Assembly: GCA_036971475.1 (NCBI GenBank)
Contig: JBAIZL010000008.1
Location: forward strand, 5,464,001 to 5,528,000
DNA from: Prosapia bicincta
Taxonomy: Eukaryota > Arthropoda > Insecta > Hemiptera > Cercopidae
Reading direction: 5' to 3'
DNA length: 64,000 nt
The notes below the pieces were generated by a model. That model was not told where the DNA came from and did not search any database. It worked only from the letters and a program-made list of their open reading frames with translations. Position 1 is the stretch's first letter. Each line of letters begins with the position of its first letter. The position numbers were made by a program, and so were the translations under genes. Shown here one piece after another: positions 1 through 11,300 of the stretch.

Positions 1-420
1 TCGTACAAACAAGGTTATTGCCTCATCCAACAGACAGGATATTTCCGGCTCTGTTGATAGCTTCTTCGTACAAACAAGGTTATTGCCTGCTCTGTCTGTT
101 GCCTCATCCAACAGACAGGATATTGCCTGCTCTGTTGAATGCTTCTTCGTATAGACAAGGTTAAAACCTGCTATTTTAAGTATTTCTTCTTACTAAGGTT
201 GGTTATTGCCCGATCCGTTAAATACTTCTTCGCACAAACAAATTCAGTGCTTGGTCTCTCGAGTGCTTCTTTGTACAAACAAGGTTATTGCCTGCTCTAT
301 TGAGTGTTTGTTACTGATAATTAGATACCATAGTGATTGCACTGTATAATGGTTCTTTATAAGAACAAGGTTGTTCCTGCCCTTTTTAATGGTTTTTCAT
401 ACGGACAAATGTATAAATCG
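1..420. repeat. Degenerate tandem repeat
   Basis: A phrase containing ACAAACAAGGTTATTGCC followed by a CTGCTCTGTTGA-like segment recurs about every 40-80 bp, with decay toward the right. The array runs off the left edge of the window. No coding potential is seen. It is probably the end of a larger satellite. Confidence 0.7.
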
Positions 421-2110
421 TATCTCGCCTGTTATAGACCCTAAAAAACTTACGAAAAATAATCTTTATCTACAGCTACTTTTATTTTTAATCACTTTTT
501 CAACAATTTAAATTGGTATCATTACAAGAACGAAACTAAGATTATGTTTGTGTTCAGGTTGTAAGAATTAATGTTTAAGTCTGAAATGTAATCGGATTGT
601 CATCTACTAATTGTTACAGTTTATTATATTGAGTCCTGGTTGATGGAGGTATTTCGAAACACGTCAGCCAAGAACGTTACATAACTCTGATCTAAGTGCA
701 AATTGTTGTAGGTACGGCCTGATCTTGCACATTTTGTAAAAAAGCCGCAGGTGTAAGCATTTCCGGAAGCGCTTGGCCACTCCCTCTTCCGCTCCGGGTT
801 CAGGATTATTGTTACAAACTACTATAGATGGCAGTGGACTGCAGTGACAGTAGCGTTCAAGGTTGTTTCTCACAGTTTGACGCCCGCTTTCAAGACGTGT
901 AGAGTGTTGCGCTCACTTTCGCAAACGGCGATGACGCTCTATTGCCGGGACTACGCTGCCTACATAGGTCAACTCGCATTCCTTGACTTTCCACTTCGCG
1001 GGAGGGGGAATCCTGCACGCCCGAGGCTATGCCTCACCCCCGGTTCAAGATGGCCTAACTTATGTTCCAAAACATTTAATACTTACTTACAAATTCAAGG
1101 CAACGACATTATTATTGTGCTTTGGAATTTTACCAACCACACGCGTATGGGGAATTAAGGACATTACAGAATGAAAATATACATAAATAAACTTTTATAA
1201 AAGTACCCAACAATATTTTCTTTTTTAAATGTAATATCATGAAGCAGTTAAAACTTACCTTGAAGGTATATACAAAAATATAACTTTATTTTTTAAACGT
1301 GCTCATTTATAAACTAATTGTTTAGGAATTATTGGACTCATAAATTACTAAATACCTATATTAAAATATAGGTATAGGTCAAATTTTATAAGCTGGCATT
1401 TGACTCTTAGTTAGAAATTGTGTATTAGTCATTTATAAAACATCAGGCACTGTCGTCATCCCTCATCAGGGTCTACCCGTCCCAACCCTTAGACAATCCT
1501 ATTATCACGCTTCTGTGAACACCCTATTTTCATTTGTTGTTATTTTTACTATACATTAAAAACTATTAGTAAGTAACAAAATAACGAGTCAACCCTATGA
1601 GTCAGCGGGAGTCCAAGGGTCGATGTTTCTGACAATGACCTGCGAACACCTCCACCTTCCCCTCTTCAAGCCGGCAGCCCACAACTGGCAGCTAAAAAAA
1701 TGTTACCTATACCTATAAAGTATCCAGTTAGGATAGATTTAATTGTAATTTTATACAACACTAGCAGAGTACTCGTCCATCGTATGGGGTTGAGGAATAT
1801 TTGTAATGATTTAATTTGTGTTTGTATTTGGGTAGAAATTAATTTAATGAAATTAAATCCCAATAAATATACTAAACTGTAGTTTATAAACTTACCGATA
1901 CTGTCTTGAAAAATTAAAAGAAGTAAAAGCTTCATTTGTAAAGTATAACTAACCTTGAAGGATGAATAACAGCAAACATTTACTGTCACCTGTTTAAGAG
2001 TGTTTGAAAGTGACTTTTACATATGATTACAAACACACTTAAGTATCAGCTGATTAAGCCAAGTATATAATGGAGTATGGATAATTGAGTATTAGGAGAG
2101 TTTAAAGTCC
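421..2110. other. Non-coding stretch, no gene recognised
   Basis: Mostly AT-rich DNA with a more GC-rich patch at 760-1060. Open frames on both strands are short and show no recognisable domain. I see no RNA gene here. Confidence 0.5.
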
Positions 2111-2119
2111 AGTGCAATA

Positions 2120-2229
2120 GCGCCCTGACGGAATTTCTAAATAAAAATAGGCCTATATGTCAACCAGAGACCATAAGAATGTCCATGTAAAATTTCAGCT
2201 CAATGGTTCCAGTAGTTTTAACGTGATTG

Positions 2230-2266
<37 letters not shown>
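2120..2266 (+). mobile_element. Probable LINE (RTE-like) 3' end with (AC)n tail
   Basis: The phrase AAATTTCAGCTCAATGGTTCC followed by AGTAGTTTTAACGTGATTGAGTAAC and then about 17 AC dinucleotides resembles the 3' UTR of RTE-type LINEs, which end in a simple microsatellite. No reverse transcriptase is left. This is recognition by eye of the tail only. Confidence 0.5.
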
Positions 2267-2268
<2 letters not shown>

Positions 2269-2814
2269 ATTAGATTTGTATGTAATAGTATAAATTACCA
2301 TATACCTGTATTAAAAAATACCCATAAAGTATTCATTTAGGATAGATTTGGTAAAGGTTTATTTATGTATATTTTCACTCTGTAATGCCCTACATTTCCT
2401 ATAGATGTGTGGTCGGTATAATACCAACTGTGTTATAGGTGTGTAGTCGGTATTATTATTTCATGTTAAGACATAAAAACGGAATTTTGTCATTCACAGT
2501 GTGAGATGATGAATCACATTTAAGACTATATATAAAGGCTATAGCAGAGGGTTAAATACATCACTTAACTGAGTATCACTTACATTTCTCAGTCCACTTC
2601 GCTGATTTAAGCAGGCCTTGTTTTATTTCATACATGACACCAACATTTATTAAAGTTTGACGGTAGTGACATATCAGTGAGTTTCCCCTGTAAGGCGGCT
2701 ACTTTCATCAACAGTAGCGGTAACGTCATTGAAAATTCTTTGAACACAGAAGCTTTTTGACTTTTTTGGAATGGGAAATAAGTATGCAACCGGCACTTTC
2801 TGAAGTGAAAGGTT

Positions 2815-4130
2815 CTATAGCGACGCCTATAAAAACCTCTATAGCGACGCCTATAAAAACCTCTATAGCGACGCCTATAAAAACCTCTATAGCGACGCCT
2901 ATAAATACCTCTATAGCGACGCCTATAAAAACCTCTATAGCGACGCCTATAAAAACCTCTATAGCGACGCCTATAAAAACCTCTATAGCGGCGCCTATTG
3001 AAACCTCTATAGCGACGCCTATAAAAACCTCTATAGCGACGCCTATAAAAACCTCTATAGCGACGCCTATAAATACCTCTATAACGACGCCTATAAAACA
3101 TCTATAGCGACGCCTATAAAAACCTCTACAGCGACGCCTACAAAAACCTCTATAGCGACGCCTATAAATACCTCTATAGCGACGCCTATAAAAACCTCTA
3201 TAGCGACGCCTATAAAAACATCTATAGCGACGCCTATAAAAACCTCTATAGCGACGCCTATAAAAACCTCTATAGCGACGCCTATAAAAACCTCTATAGC
3301 GGCGCCTATTGAAACCTCTATAGCGACGCCTATAAAAACCTCTATAGCGACGCCTATAAAAACCTCTATAGCGACGCCTATAAATACCTCTATAGCGACG
3401 CCTATAAAACATCTATAGCGACGCCTATAAAAACCTCTACAGCGACGCCTATAAAAACCTCTATAGCGACGCCTATAAATACCTCTATAGCTACGCCTAT
3501 AAAAACCTCTATAGCGACGCCTATAAATACCTCTATAGCGACGCCTATAAAAACATCTATAGCGACGCCTATTAAAACCTCTATAGCGACGCCTATAAAA
3601 ACCTCTATAGCGACGCCTATAAAAACCTCTATAGCGACGCCTATAAAAACCTCTATAGCGACGCCTATAAATACCTCTATAGCGACGCCTATAAAAACCT
3701 CTATAGCGACGCCTATAAAAACCTCTATAGCGACGCCTATAAAAACCTCTATAGCGACGCCTATAAAAACCTCTATAGCGACGCCTATAAAAACTTCGAT
3801 AGCGACGCCTATAAAAACCTCTATAGCGACGCCTATAAAAACCTCTATAGCGACGCCTATAAAAACCTCTATAGCGACGCCTATAAAAACCTCTATAGCG
3901 ACGCGTATAAAAACTTCGATAGCGACGCCTATAAAAACCTCTATAGCGACGCCTATAAAAACCTCTATAGCGACGCCTATAAAAACCTCTATAGCGACGC
4001 CTATAAAAACCTCTATAGCGACGCCTATAAATACCTCTATAGCGACGCCTATAAAAACCTCTATAGCGACGCCTATAAAAACTTCGATAGCGACGCCTAT
4101 AAAAACCTCTATAGCGACGCCTATAAAAAC
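2815..4130. repeat. 24-bp satellite array (about 55 copies)
   Basis: The unit AACCTCTATAGCGACGCCTATAAA repeats head to tail with few substitutions. Its core TATAGCGACGCCTATA is an imperfect palindrome (TATAG/CTATA arms). Because 24 is a multiple of three, long open frames appear in several frames on both strands, but they only encode the repeat. Point variants (for example CGGCGCCTATTG and ACTTCGATAG) recur at intervals, so blocks of several units were copied together. Confidence 0.95.
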
Positions 4131-4694
4131 CTATTTAATGGTCATAACCATGCAGTTTCTGTCAGTATAATTTCTGTGAGGCTACGCTATGAGTCGCCTC
4201 AAAGTGAATTAAATAACATATGATTTCATGCAACAGCTGATTTTGTGTTATAAGTTATGTGGTAGAACAGCTGTTTTACTTGTAGGTTATGTTACATTAT
4301 TTATTGAATATTGTAAAAGAATAGGTTATTATTAAATAGTATTGATCAGTTGATAAATATATTAATTTATTTAAATTTCGATAAATCTCAATGCAAATAA
4401 TTCAATATAACGAACTAGATAAGTTATGTATTTTTAATCCAATCATAGACTCTTGAAATTGGTAGTCCATTACGTTCGGTGAAACTTAATTATCACTTTT
4501 AAATTAGTTTATGACTATCTGAACTTTAAAGTTGGAAATGAAAAGTTGCTAATTTTTGAAATGAAAACATTCTTAGGCGTGTCTGATAACAAATGTTTAG
4601 GTAATTTATCATTACGCAAAACTTTAATGTTTTTCTCAATTAAAGATTCTGTAGACGTGGCAATAAAATTTTCATTTCTGTCTGCACTTCAGCT
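4131..4694. other. AT-rich spacer, no gene seen
   Basis: No open frame or recognisable element. A CAGCTGTTTTACTTGTAGG-like phrase at about 4270 resembles part of the dispersed repeat described at 5300-5650. Confidence 0.4.
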
Positions 4695-5243
4695 ACTATA
4701 GTCTATCCATTTTGGGACGGCGGGTAAAAGATTAAGTCACCGCCCGAGCTCCCAACAATAGCTTGGGTCAGGCGCTCGGCGGCCGGCCGCCCGCGCTAAT
4801 GAGGCGTAAAAAGCACTCCACTCCAAAATATTATCACATAAAAGTAAGCGTATTTTTTAATTTTTTATTACAGTTTTGATGTCTACGTGTGATTTCATGA
4901 AAAACTAGTCCAAACACGACGGAGTTATGTCAATTAGTAAAATTAGTGGTTACAAAAAATTGTATTTGGCCTTATTTAACTTTTGTAACCACTAATTTTA
5001 CTAATTGACATAACTCCGTCGTGTTTGGACTAGTTTTTCATGAAATCACACGTAGACATCAAAACTGTAATAAAAAATTAAAAAATACGCTTACTTTTAT
5101 GTTATAATATTTTGGAGTAGAGTGCTTTTTACGCCTCATTAGCGCGGGCGGCCGGCCGCCGAGCGCCTGACCCAAGCTATTGTTGGGAGCTCGGGCGGTG
5201 ACTTAATCTTTTACCCGCCGTCCCAAAATGGATAGACTATAGT
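4695..5243. mobile_element. 549-bp foldback element (263-bp inverted arms)
   Basis: Two almost identical inverted arms, 4695-4957 and 4981-5243, are separated by a 23-bp loop. The ends read ACTATAGTCTATCC and its complement. Each arm carries a GC-rich block with CGGCGGCCGGCCGCC. The few mismatches include CACTCCACTCCAAAATATTATCACATA versus its partner at 5100-5125. No transposase is encoded. Foldback or MITE-type mobile DNA is the natural reading; an obvious target-site duplication is not visible. Confidence 0.85.
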
Positions 5244-5299
5244 TTTTCACTGAAAACACTAAGAACAGATATTAAGTTGTTACACTTGCCTATAGTTGC

Positions 5300-5650
5300 A
5301 TTTACTTTTTCAATTCCTTCTATTACTTCACACTCTTCTTCTTATAGGTCTATATTTCTTGTACAAATTTTCAATCTTTAATTAAATACTTTTTACTCAT
5401 CTACTCAAGTCCAAATACATTTTTTTTTAACTGGGATGACATGATCTAAAGTTTATTCAAATATTAATTCATTAATTAATTTTTTTTTAAATAATTTTAG
5501 TTCCATATGGGAGACAAACTTTTCACAAAAGGGGCAAGGTATGCAATACAGTTATTTCGACCAATTTGGCTTAAAATAAGCGATAACATACGATTTCATT
5601 ATAGCTTATGTGGTAGAACAGCTGTTCAGAAGCGCATTCATCCAAAATAG
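5300..5650 (-). repeat. Dispersed repeat family A, copy 1
   Basis: Reading as reverse complement this matches 29990-30355 and 30905-31295. Shared phrases include TTTAAGCCAAATNNGACGAAATAA, CATACCNTGCCCCTTTTGTGAAAAG and AATTAATGAATTAAT. A shorter match lies at about 13480-13610. No protein is encoded; it is probably a non-autonomous transposon. Confidence 0.7.
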
Positions 5651-6089
5651 AGTCCAAAAATAAATCCTTTACAGTAACGTTTCTGACTTTCACAATTGTA
5701 TAATTTCTTTCATGATTGTGACCGAAAGTATCTGAACGAAATGTGGCTTGGGGCTTCTTGACCAGAAACTACGCGAACCTTTCACATCGGCTAACAATGG
5801 CTCGGCGTCTGCTGATTGACCATGGAAAAAACATTACACTAGACGGCATTATAATGGAGAGCATAAATCTCTCGACCTTTAAGGAGGGAAAATGTTCATG
5901 AACGCTCTTCCCATAAACGCGCCCCAAATGGGGCTATAATTCCCGATATTTCACAAGATAGTAAGAAAAATGCTGAGTGTTGTAAACAGTTTCCTGTAGA
6001 GCACATTATGGACTTACCATTGATTGGCTTATGGTACACTGTATGACTTAATTTTTGATGTAGTTATTCTTGACTTACATTTGCTTCAT
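5651..6089. other. Spacer, no gene seen
   Basis: Mixed-composition DNA without a credible open frame or element boundary. Confidence 0.35.
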
Positions 6090-6897
6090 TTACTCTGGAC
6101 TTGCACCTCCGTGACTTATACTTCAGCCCACATTACGTAATTAACTGTTATGTGTAAGCACATCAACTTATATTTGCTTTACTTACTCTTAGCTTACACC
6201 TGCTTAACTTACTCTGGACTTACACCTCCGTGACCTAATACTTCAGCCCACATAACGTAATTAACTGTTATGTGTAAGCACATCAACTTATATTTGCTTT
6301 ACTTACTCTTAGCTTACACCTGCTTAACTTACTCTGGACTTACACCTCCGTGACCTAATACTTCAGCCCACATAACGTAATTAACTGTTATGTGTAAGCA
6401 CATCAACTTATATTTGCTTTACTTACTCTTAGCTTACACCTGCTTAACTTACTCTGGACTTACACCTCCGTGGCCTAATACTTCAGCCCACATAACGTAA
6501 TTAACTGTTATGTGTAAGCACATCAACTTATATTTGCGTTACTTACTCTTAGCTTACACCTGCTTAACTTACTCTGGACTTACACCTCCGTGGCCTAATA
6601 CTTCAGCCCACATAACGTAATTAACTGTTATGTGTAAGCACATCAACTTATATTTGCTTTACTTACTCTTAGCTTACACCTGCTTAACTTACTTTGGACT
6701 TACACCTCCGTGACCTAATACTTCAGCCCACATAACGTAATTAACTGTTATGTGTAAGCACATCAACTTATATTTGCTTTACTTACTCTTAGCTTACACC
6801 TGCTTAACTTACTTTGGACTTACACCTCCGTGACCTAATACTTCAGCCCACATAACGTAATTAACTGTTATGTGTAAGCACATCAACTTATATTTGA
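6090..6897. repeat. 120-bp tandem repeat (about 6.7 copies)
   Basis: A unit of exactly 120 bp containing CCGTGACCTAATACTTCAG and GTAATTAACTGTTATGTGTA repeats with only scattered single-base changes (GTGGCC for GTGACC, TTTGG for TCTGG). The internal block is rich in CTTAC/ACTTA phrases, and the flanks to about 7090 are a decayed continuation of them. Near-identity suggests recent expansion. Confidence 0.95.
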
Positions 6898-7886
6898 TCT
6901 ACTTACACTTCGCTTACACTTTCGTGACTACATTTTCTTGACTTACCGCATACTTTACATATTTGTTCTACTTACACTTAAATATACTCAACTTATATTC
7001 CCTTTACTAACATTTCCTTGCTTTATGCTTCACTTAAATTTGCTCTACTTTCACTTGACTAACGCTTCATTGACTTATACTTAACTTATATTTGCTGTAC
7101 TTATATTTGATTTATCTTTTCATGACAAGTACTCAATATGTTTTGCCAAATAAAGCCAGTATGATTTTGTTTCTTGATAAAAACTCGTGTTGTAATTCAT
7201 GTATCTGTCTACTTATATGTATAATCAAAATTCATTACCTATTTATTGTATATTGTTTGAAGGTGAGCTATCAGAAGATATTAAAAAGTTTGAACTTATT
7301 CTCTTTCATCTAATGCTCCGTGGTTGTCGTTGATACGCTTTCAACTATCTAGGAGGTGCCGCCACCTGGTAGATAGAGAATGACCGATGCATTTCTGCCC
7401 GTAGGCAGTGCTACACTCTGTTAGATCTTGTCTGAACTGAGTAGCAAAGTAATGATTTCGTTGGGTTTTCAAGACATTTAACAGTAATGTTTTCTTTTAG
7501 GCTGTCTACACAACGGTTTATTAAATTGCCGTTTATGTATTTTGTAATAGTGTTTTACAATATATAAACTATTTTTCGAATGTATCTATATTCATACCTT
7601 ACCGTAAAGTTTAATTTGACGTGTTATTAAAAACTCTGAAATCTATTTCTATTTTATTTCTATGTTTAAGAAAAAGTAGAGACAAATAGAATTGTACATA
7701 AGTAGATATCTTGAAAATTACGGTGTGTATAATTGTAGACTATGTGGATAGACAACATGTATTCGCTGGTTCTAAATATAAAGGATAATTAATTTCCTCC
7801 TCCCAGTTGATACACGTTGAGATGTAAAAGCAAAAGTTTTACCGGTAAACTATTCTAACACGTGATTTGTAGGTCTAATAAGCACA
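6898..7886. other. AT-rich spacer with one short hairpin
   Basis: ACTTA-rich decay of the 120-bp array continues to about 7120. At 7345-7376 there is an imperfect hairpin, CTATCTAGGAGGTG / CACCTGGTAGATAG around a CCGC loop. No gene is recognised. Confidence 0.45.
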
Positions 7887-7889
7887 TTG

Positions 7890-10440
7890 GGAAAAGGAAC
7901 CCCAACATTAAAGCCGTTCTTCAATCCGATGTGGATAGATACCCATCTATACCGAAGGGAAGGTCAGTATAGACATGATACCAACAATCCTCAAACAAAG
8001 CAGAGACATATCTCTACAAAACTACAGAAAGGAATATTATCTACTAGTCATTGCTTGCTAGCAGTAGCCCTCAAATAGCGTAGAATCATATCCCTACAGA
8101 AGGCGATGCTAGTGAAAAGACATCAGGAGATACCCACAGCTTCCGATGTTCATAGATACGCATCTCTATAGAAGCGATTGAGACCTATTAGAAATTACAT
8201 GGTACCAACAGCCCTCAAAGAGAGCAGAGACATATCTCTACAGAAAGGAATATAACCTACTAGACATTACTTGTTAGCAGCAGCCCTTAAAGAGCGTAGA
8301 GTCAAATCTCTACAGAAGGGGATGCTAGTGAAAATACATCGGGAGATACCCACAGCTTCCGATGTGATAGATACGCATCTCTATAGAAGGGATTGAGACC
8401 TATTAGACATTACATGATACCAACAGCCCTCAAAGAGAGCAGAGACATATCTCTACAGAAGGGAATATCACCTACTAGACATTACGTGTTAGTAACAGCC
8501 CTCAAAGAACGTAGAGTCAAATCTCTACAGAAGGGAATATCAACTACTACCCATTGCATGTTAGCAGCAGCCCTCAAAGAGCGTAGAGTCAAATCTCTAC
8601 AGAAGGTGATGCTAGTGAAAAGACATCAAGAGATACTCACAACTTCCGGTGTGCATAGATACGCATCTCTATAGAAGGGATTGTCACCTATTAAACATTA
8701 CATGATACCAACAGCCTTCAAAGCGAGCAGAGACACATCTCTACAGAATGGAATATTAGAGAAAAGACATCAGGAGATACCCACAGCGTCCGATATGCAT
8801 AGATATGCATCTCTATAGAAGGGATTGAGACCTATTAGACATTACATCATACCAACAGCCCTCAAAGAGAGCAGAGACATATCTCTACAGAAAGGAATAT
8901 AACCTACTAGACATTACTTGTTAGCAGCAGCCCTTAAAGAGCGTAGAGTCAAATCTCTACAGAAGGGGATGCTAGTGAAAATACATCGGGAGATACCCAC
9001 AGCTTCCGATGTGATAGATACGCATCTCTATAGAAGGGATTGAGACCTATTAGACATTACATGATACCAACGGCCCTCAAAGAGAGCAGAGACATATCTC
9101 TACAGAAAGGAATATAACCTACTAACATTACTTGTTAGCAGCAGTCCTTAAAGAGCGTAGAGTCAAATCTCTACAGAAGGGGATGCTAGTGAAAATACAT
9201 CGGGAGATACCCACAGCTTCCGATGTGATAGATACGCATCTCTATAGAAGGGATTGAGACCTATTAGACATTACATGATACCAACAGACCTCAAAGAGAG
9301 CAGAGACATATCTCTACAGAAGGGAATATCACCTACTAGACATTACGTGTTAGTAACAGCCCTCAAAGAACGTAGAGTCAAATCTCTACAGAAGGGAATA
9401 TCAACTACTACTCATTGCATGTTAGCAGCAGCTCTCAAAGAGCGTAGAGTCAAATCTCTACAGAAGGTGATGCTAGTGAAAAGACATCAAGAGATTCTCA
9501 CAACTTTCGGTGTGCATAGATACGCATCTCTATAGATGGGATTGTCACCTATTAAACATTACATGATACCAACAGCCTTCAAAGCGAGCAGAGACACATC
9601 TCTACAGAAGGGGATGCTAGTGAAAATACATCGGGAGATACCCACAGCGTCCGATGTGCATAGATACGCATCTCTATAGAAGGGATTGATACCTATTAAA
9701 CATTACATGATACCAACGGCCCTCAAAGAGAGCAGAGAGACAGCTCTACAGAAAGGAATATCGCATAATAGGCATTACGTGTTAGCAGCAGCCTCAAAGA
9801 GCGTAGAGTTATATCTCTACAGAAGGGGATGCTACTGAAAAGACATCAGGAGATACCCACAGCGTCCGATGTGCATAGATACGCATCTCTATAGAAGGGA
9901 TTGAGACATTTTAAACATTACATGATACCAGCGGCCTTCAAAGCGAGCAGAGAGACAGCTCTACAGAAAGGAATATCACATAATAGGCATTACGTGTTAG
10001 CAGCAGCCTCAAAGAGCGTAGAGTTATATCTCTACAGAAGGGGATGCTACTGAAAATGAGACATTTTAAACATTACATGATACCAGCGGCCTTCAAAGCG
10101 AGCAGAGAGACAGCTCTACAGAAAGGAATATCACATAATAGGCATTACGTGTTAGCAGCAGCCTCAAAGAGCGTAGAGTTATATCTCTACAGTAGGGGAT
10201 GCTACTGAAAAGACATTAGGAGATACCCACGTGCATAGATATGCATCTCTATAGAAGGGATTGAGACATTTTAAACATTACATGATACCAACGGCCCTCA
10301 AAGGGGGCAGAGAGACATCTCTACAGATAAGAATATCACGTAATAGACATTACTGATACCAACAGCCCTTAAAGGGAGCAGTGAGAAAACTCTACAGAAA
10401 GGAATGTCACGTATTAGATATTACGTGATATGCACCTCAG
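7890..10440. repeat. About 70-bp satellite in an 861-bp higher-order array
   Basis: Units carry AGAGCGTAGAGTCAAATCTC followed by TACAGAAGG, with the internal short palindromes GTAGAG...CTCTAC and GAGACATATCTC. Two variants alternate (CAGCCCTCAAAGAG... and GCATAGATACGCATCTCTATAGAAGGGATTGAG...). The segment at 8393-8674 recurs nearly unchanged at 9254-9535, a spacing of 861 bp, showing higher-order duplication. The short open frames in it are repeat artefacts. Confidence 0.85.
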
Positions 10441-11300
10441 TTGTAAAGTCGTATCTATATATAGAAACAGTTCTCAGCTTACGTAGCATCTATGTATGCC
10501 AGTAGCATTTAATGTGTGTATTGTCGAACCTCTACTGAAGCGATAGAGCGAATAGATGACGTAGTCATTTTATACGCTATCAATCCAGCGGTTTGTAGAG
10601 GTTGTGTTAGTTATGCATCCAACTAGAATAATGGCTTAGTATAAACAAAGCCACTTGCTGTTGCTATTAGTTCCTAAGGCTGCTTTGCCAAACATTTTCC
10701 TAGTTTAACAGTAACGACATTGATATCGGTTCACTGATACGACATCGGGACTGAACGGGTACCATCAAACGAGCCACTGTTTGGCGAACACGTCACTTAT
10801 CGCGAGTTGTAACCCGGCAGGTTCCTTCGACACAGATAAGTCTTATCCATTCGTTATCGTAAAATGCTTGATAAATGTATTTAATACAACAGAGTACAGT
10901 CAGTCGCTCTTAGTACAGTCATTCACAAAGTTTGAACGATTGCTGCTTATGGTAAAAAATTTAACTAAATTATTAAAAATCACTACTACATATCGTGACA
11001 TTGAAGAGATACCAGCCAGATTTATTTCTATACGTGTGTTAATGATGCTTTCTGTGATGGGCATGTAACCTAACACTTTTGGGGACCAGGCATTTATATA
11101 TTAAGACCTAATGCACGCTTGTTCACTTGTTAAATAGCCTTTTTCAAACTTTCAGTTTTTGTGGCGAGGTATTTTTATAAATTACTACTTTTAGTACCAC
11201 TTGGTAAAAATATCACTACTTACTGATATTGTTAGCAGATGCGCTTCGCACTAGGTCATTGCATTGTTCAATGCTATGAGTCACGGACAAAACTGTTGCT
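10441..11300. other. Spacer, no gene recognised
   Basis: A 95-codon open frame at 10781-11068 starts with a non-ATG codon and has no recognisable domain. I do not call it a gene. Confidence 0.4.

Noticed and set aside
844..1174. Open frames in the GC-richer patch near 1 kb
   Set aside because: Short, overlapping, without domain, splice support or conserved pattern.
2628..3412. Long Arg/Tyr- or Ile/Pro-rich open frames in the 24-bp satellite
   Set aside because: They only translate the repeat unit and exist on both strands because the unit is 24 bp.
8393..9535. Two near-identical 93-codon open frames
   Set aside because: They are the same stretch of the 861-bp higher-order satellite; no codon-type conservation or domain.
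10781..11068. 95-codon open frame
   Set aside because: Non-ATG start and no recognisable family.
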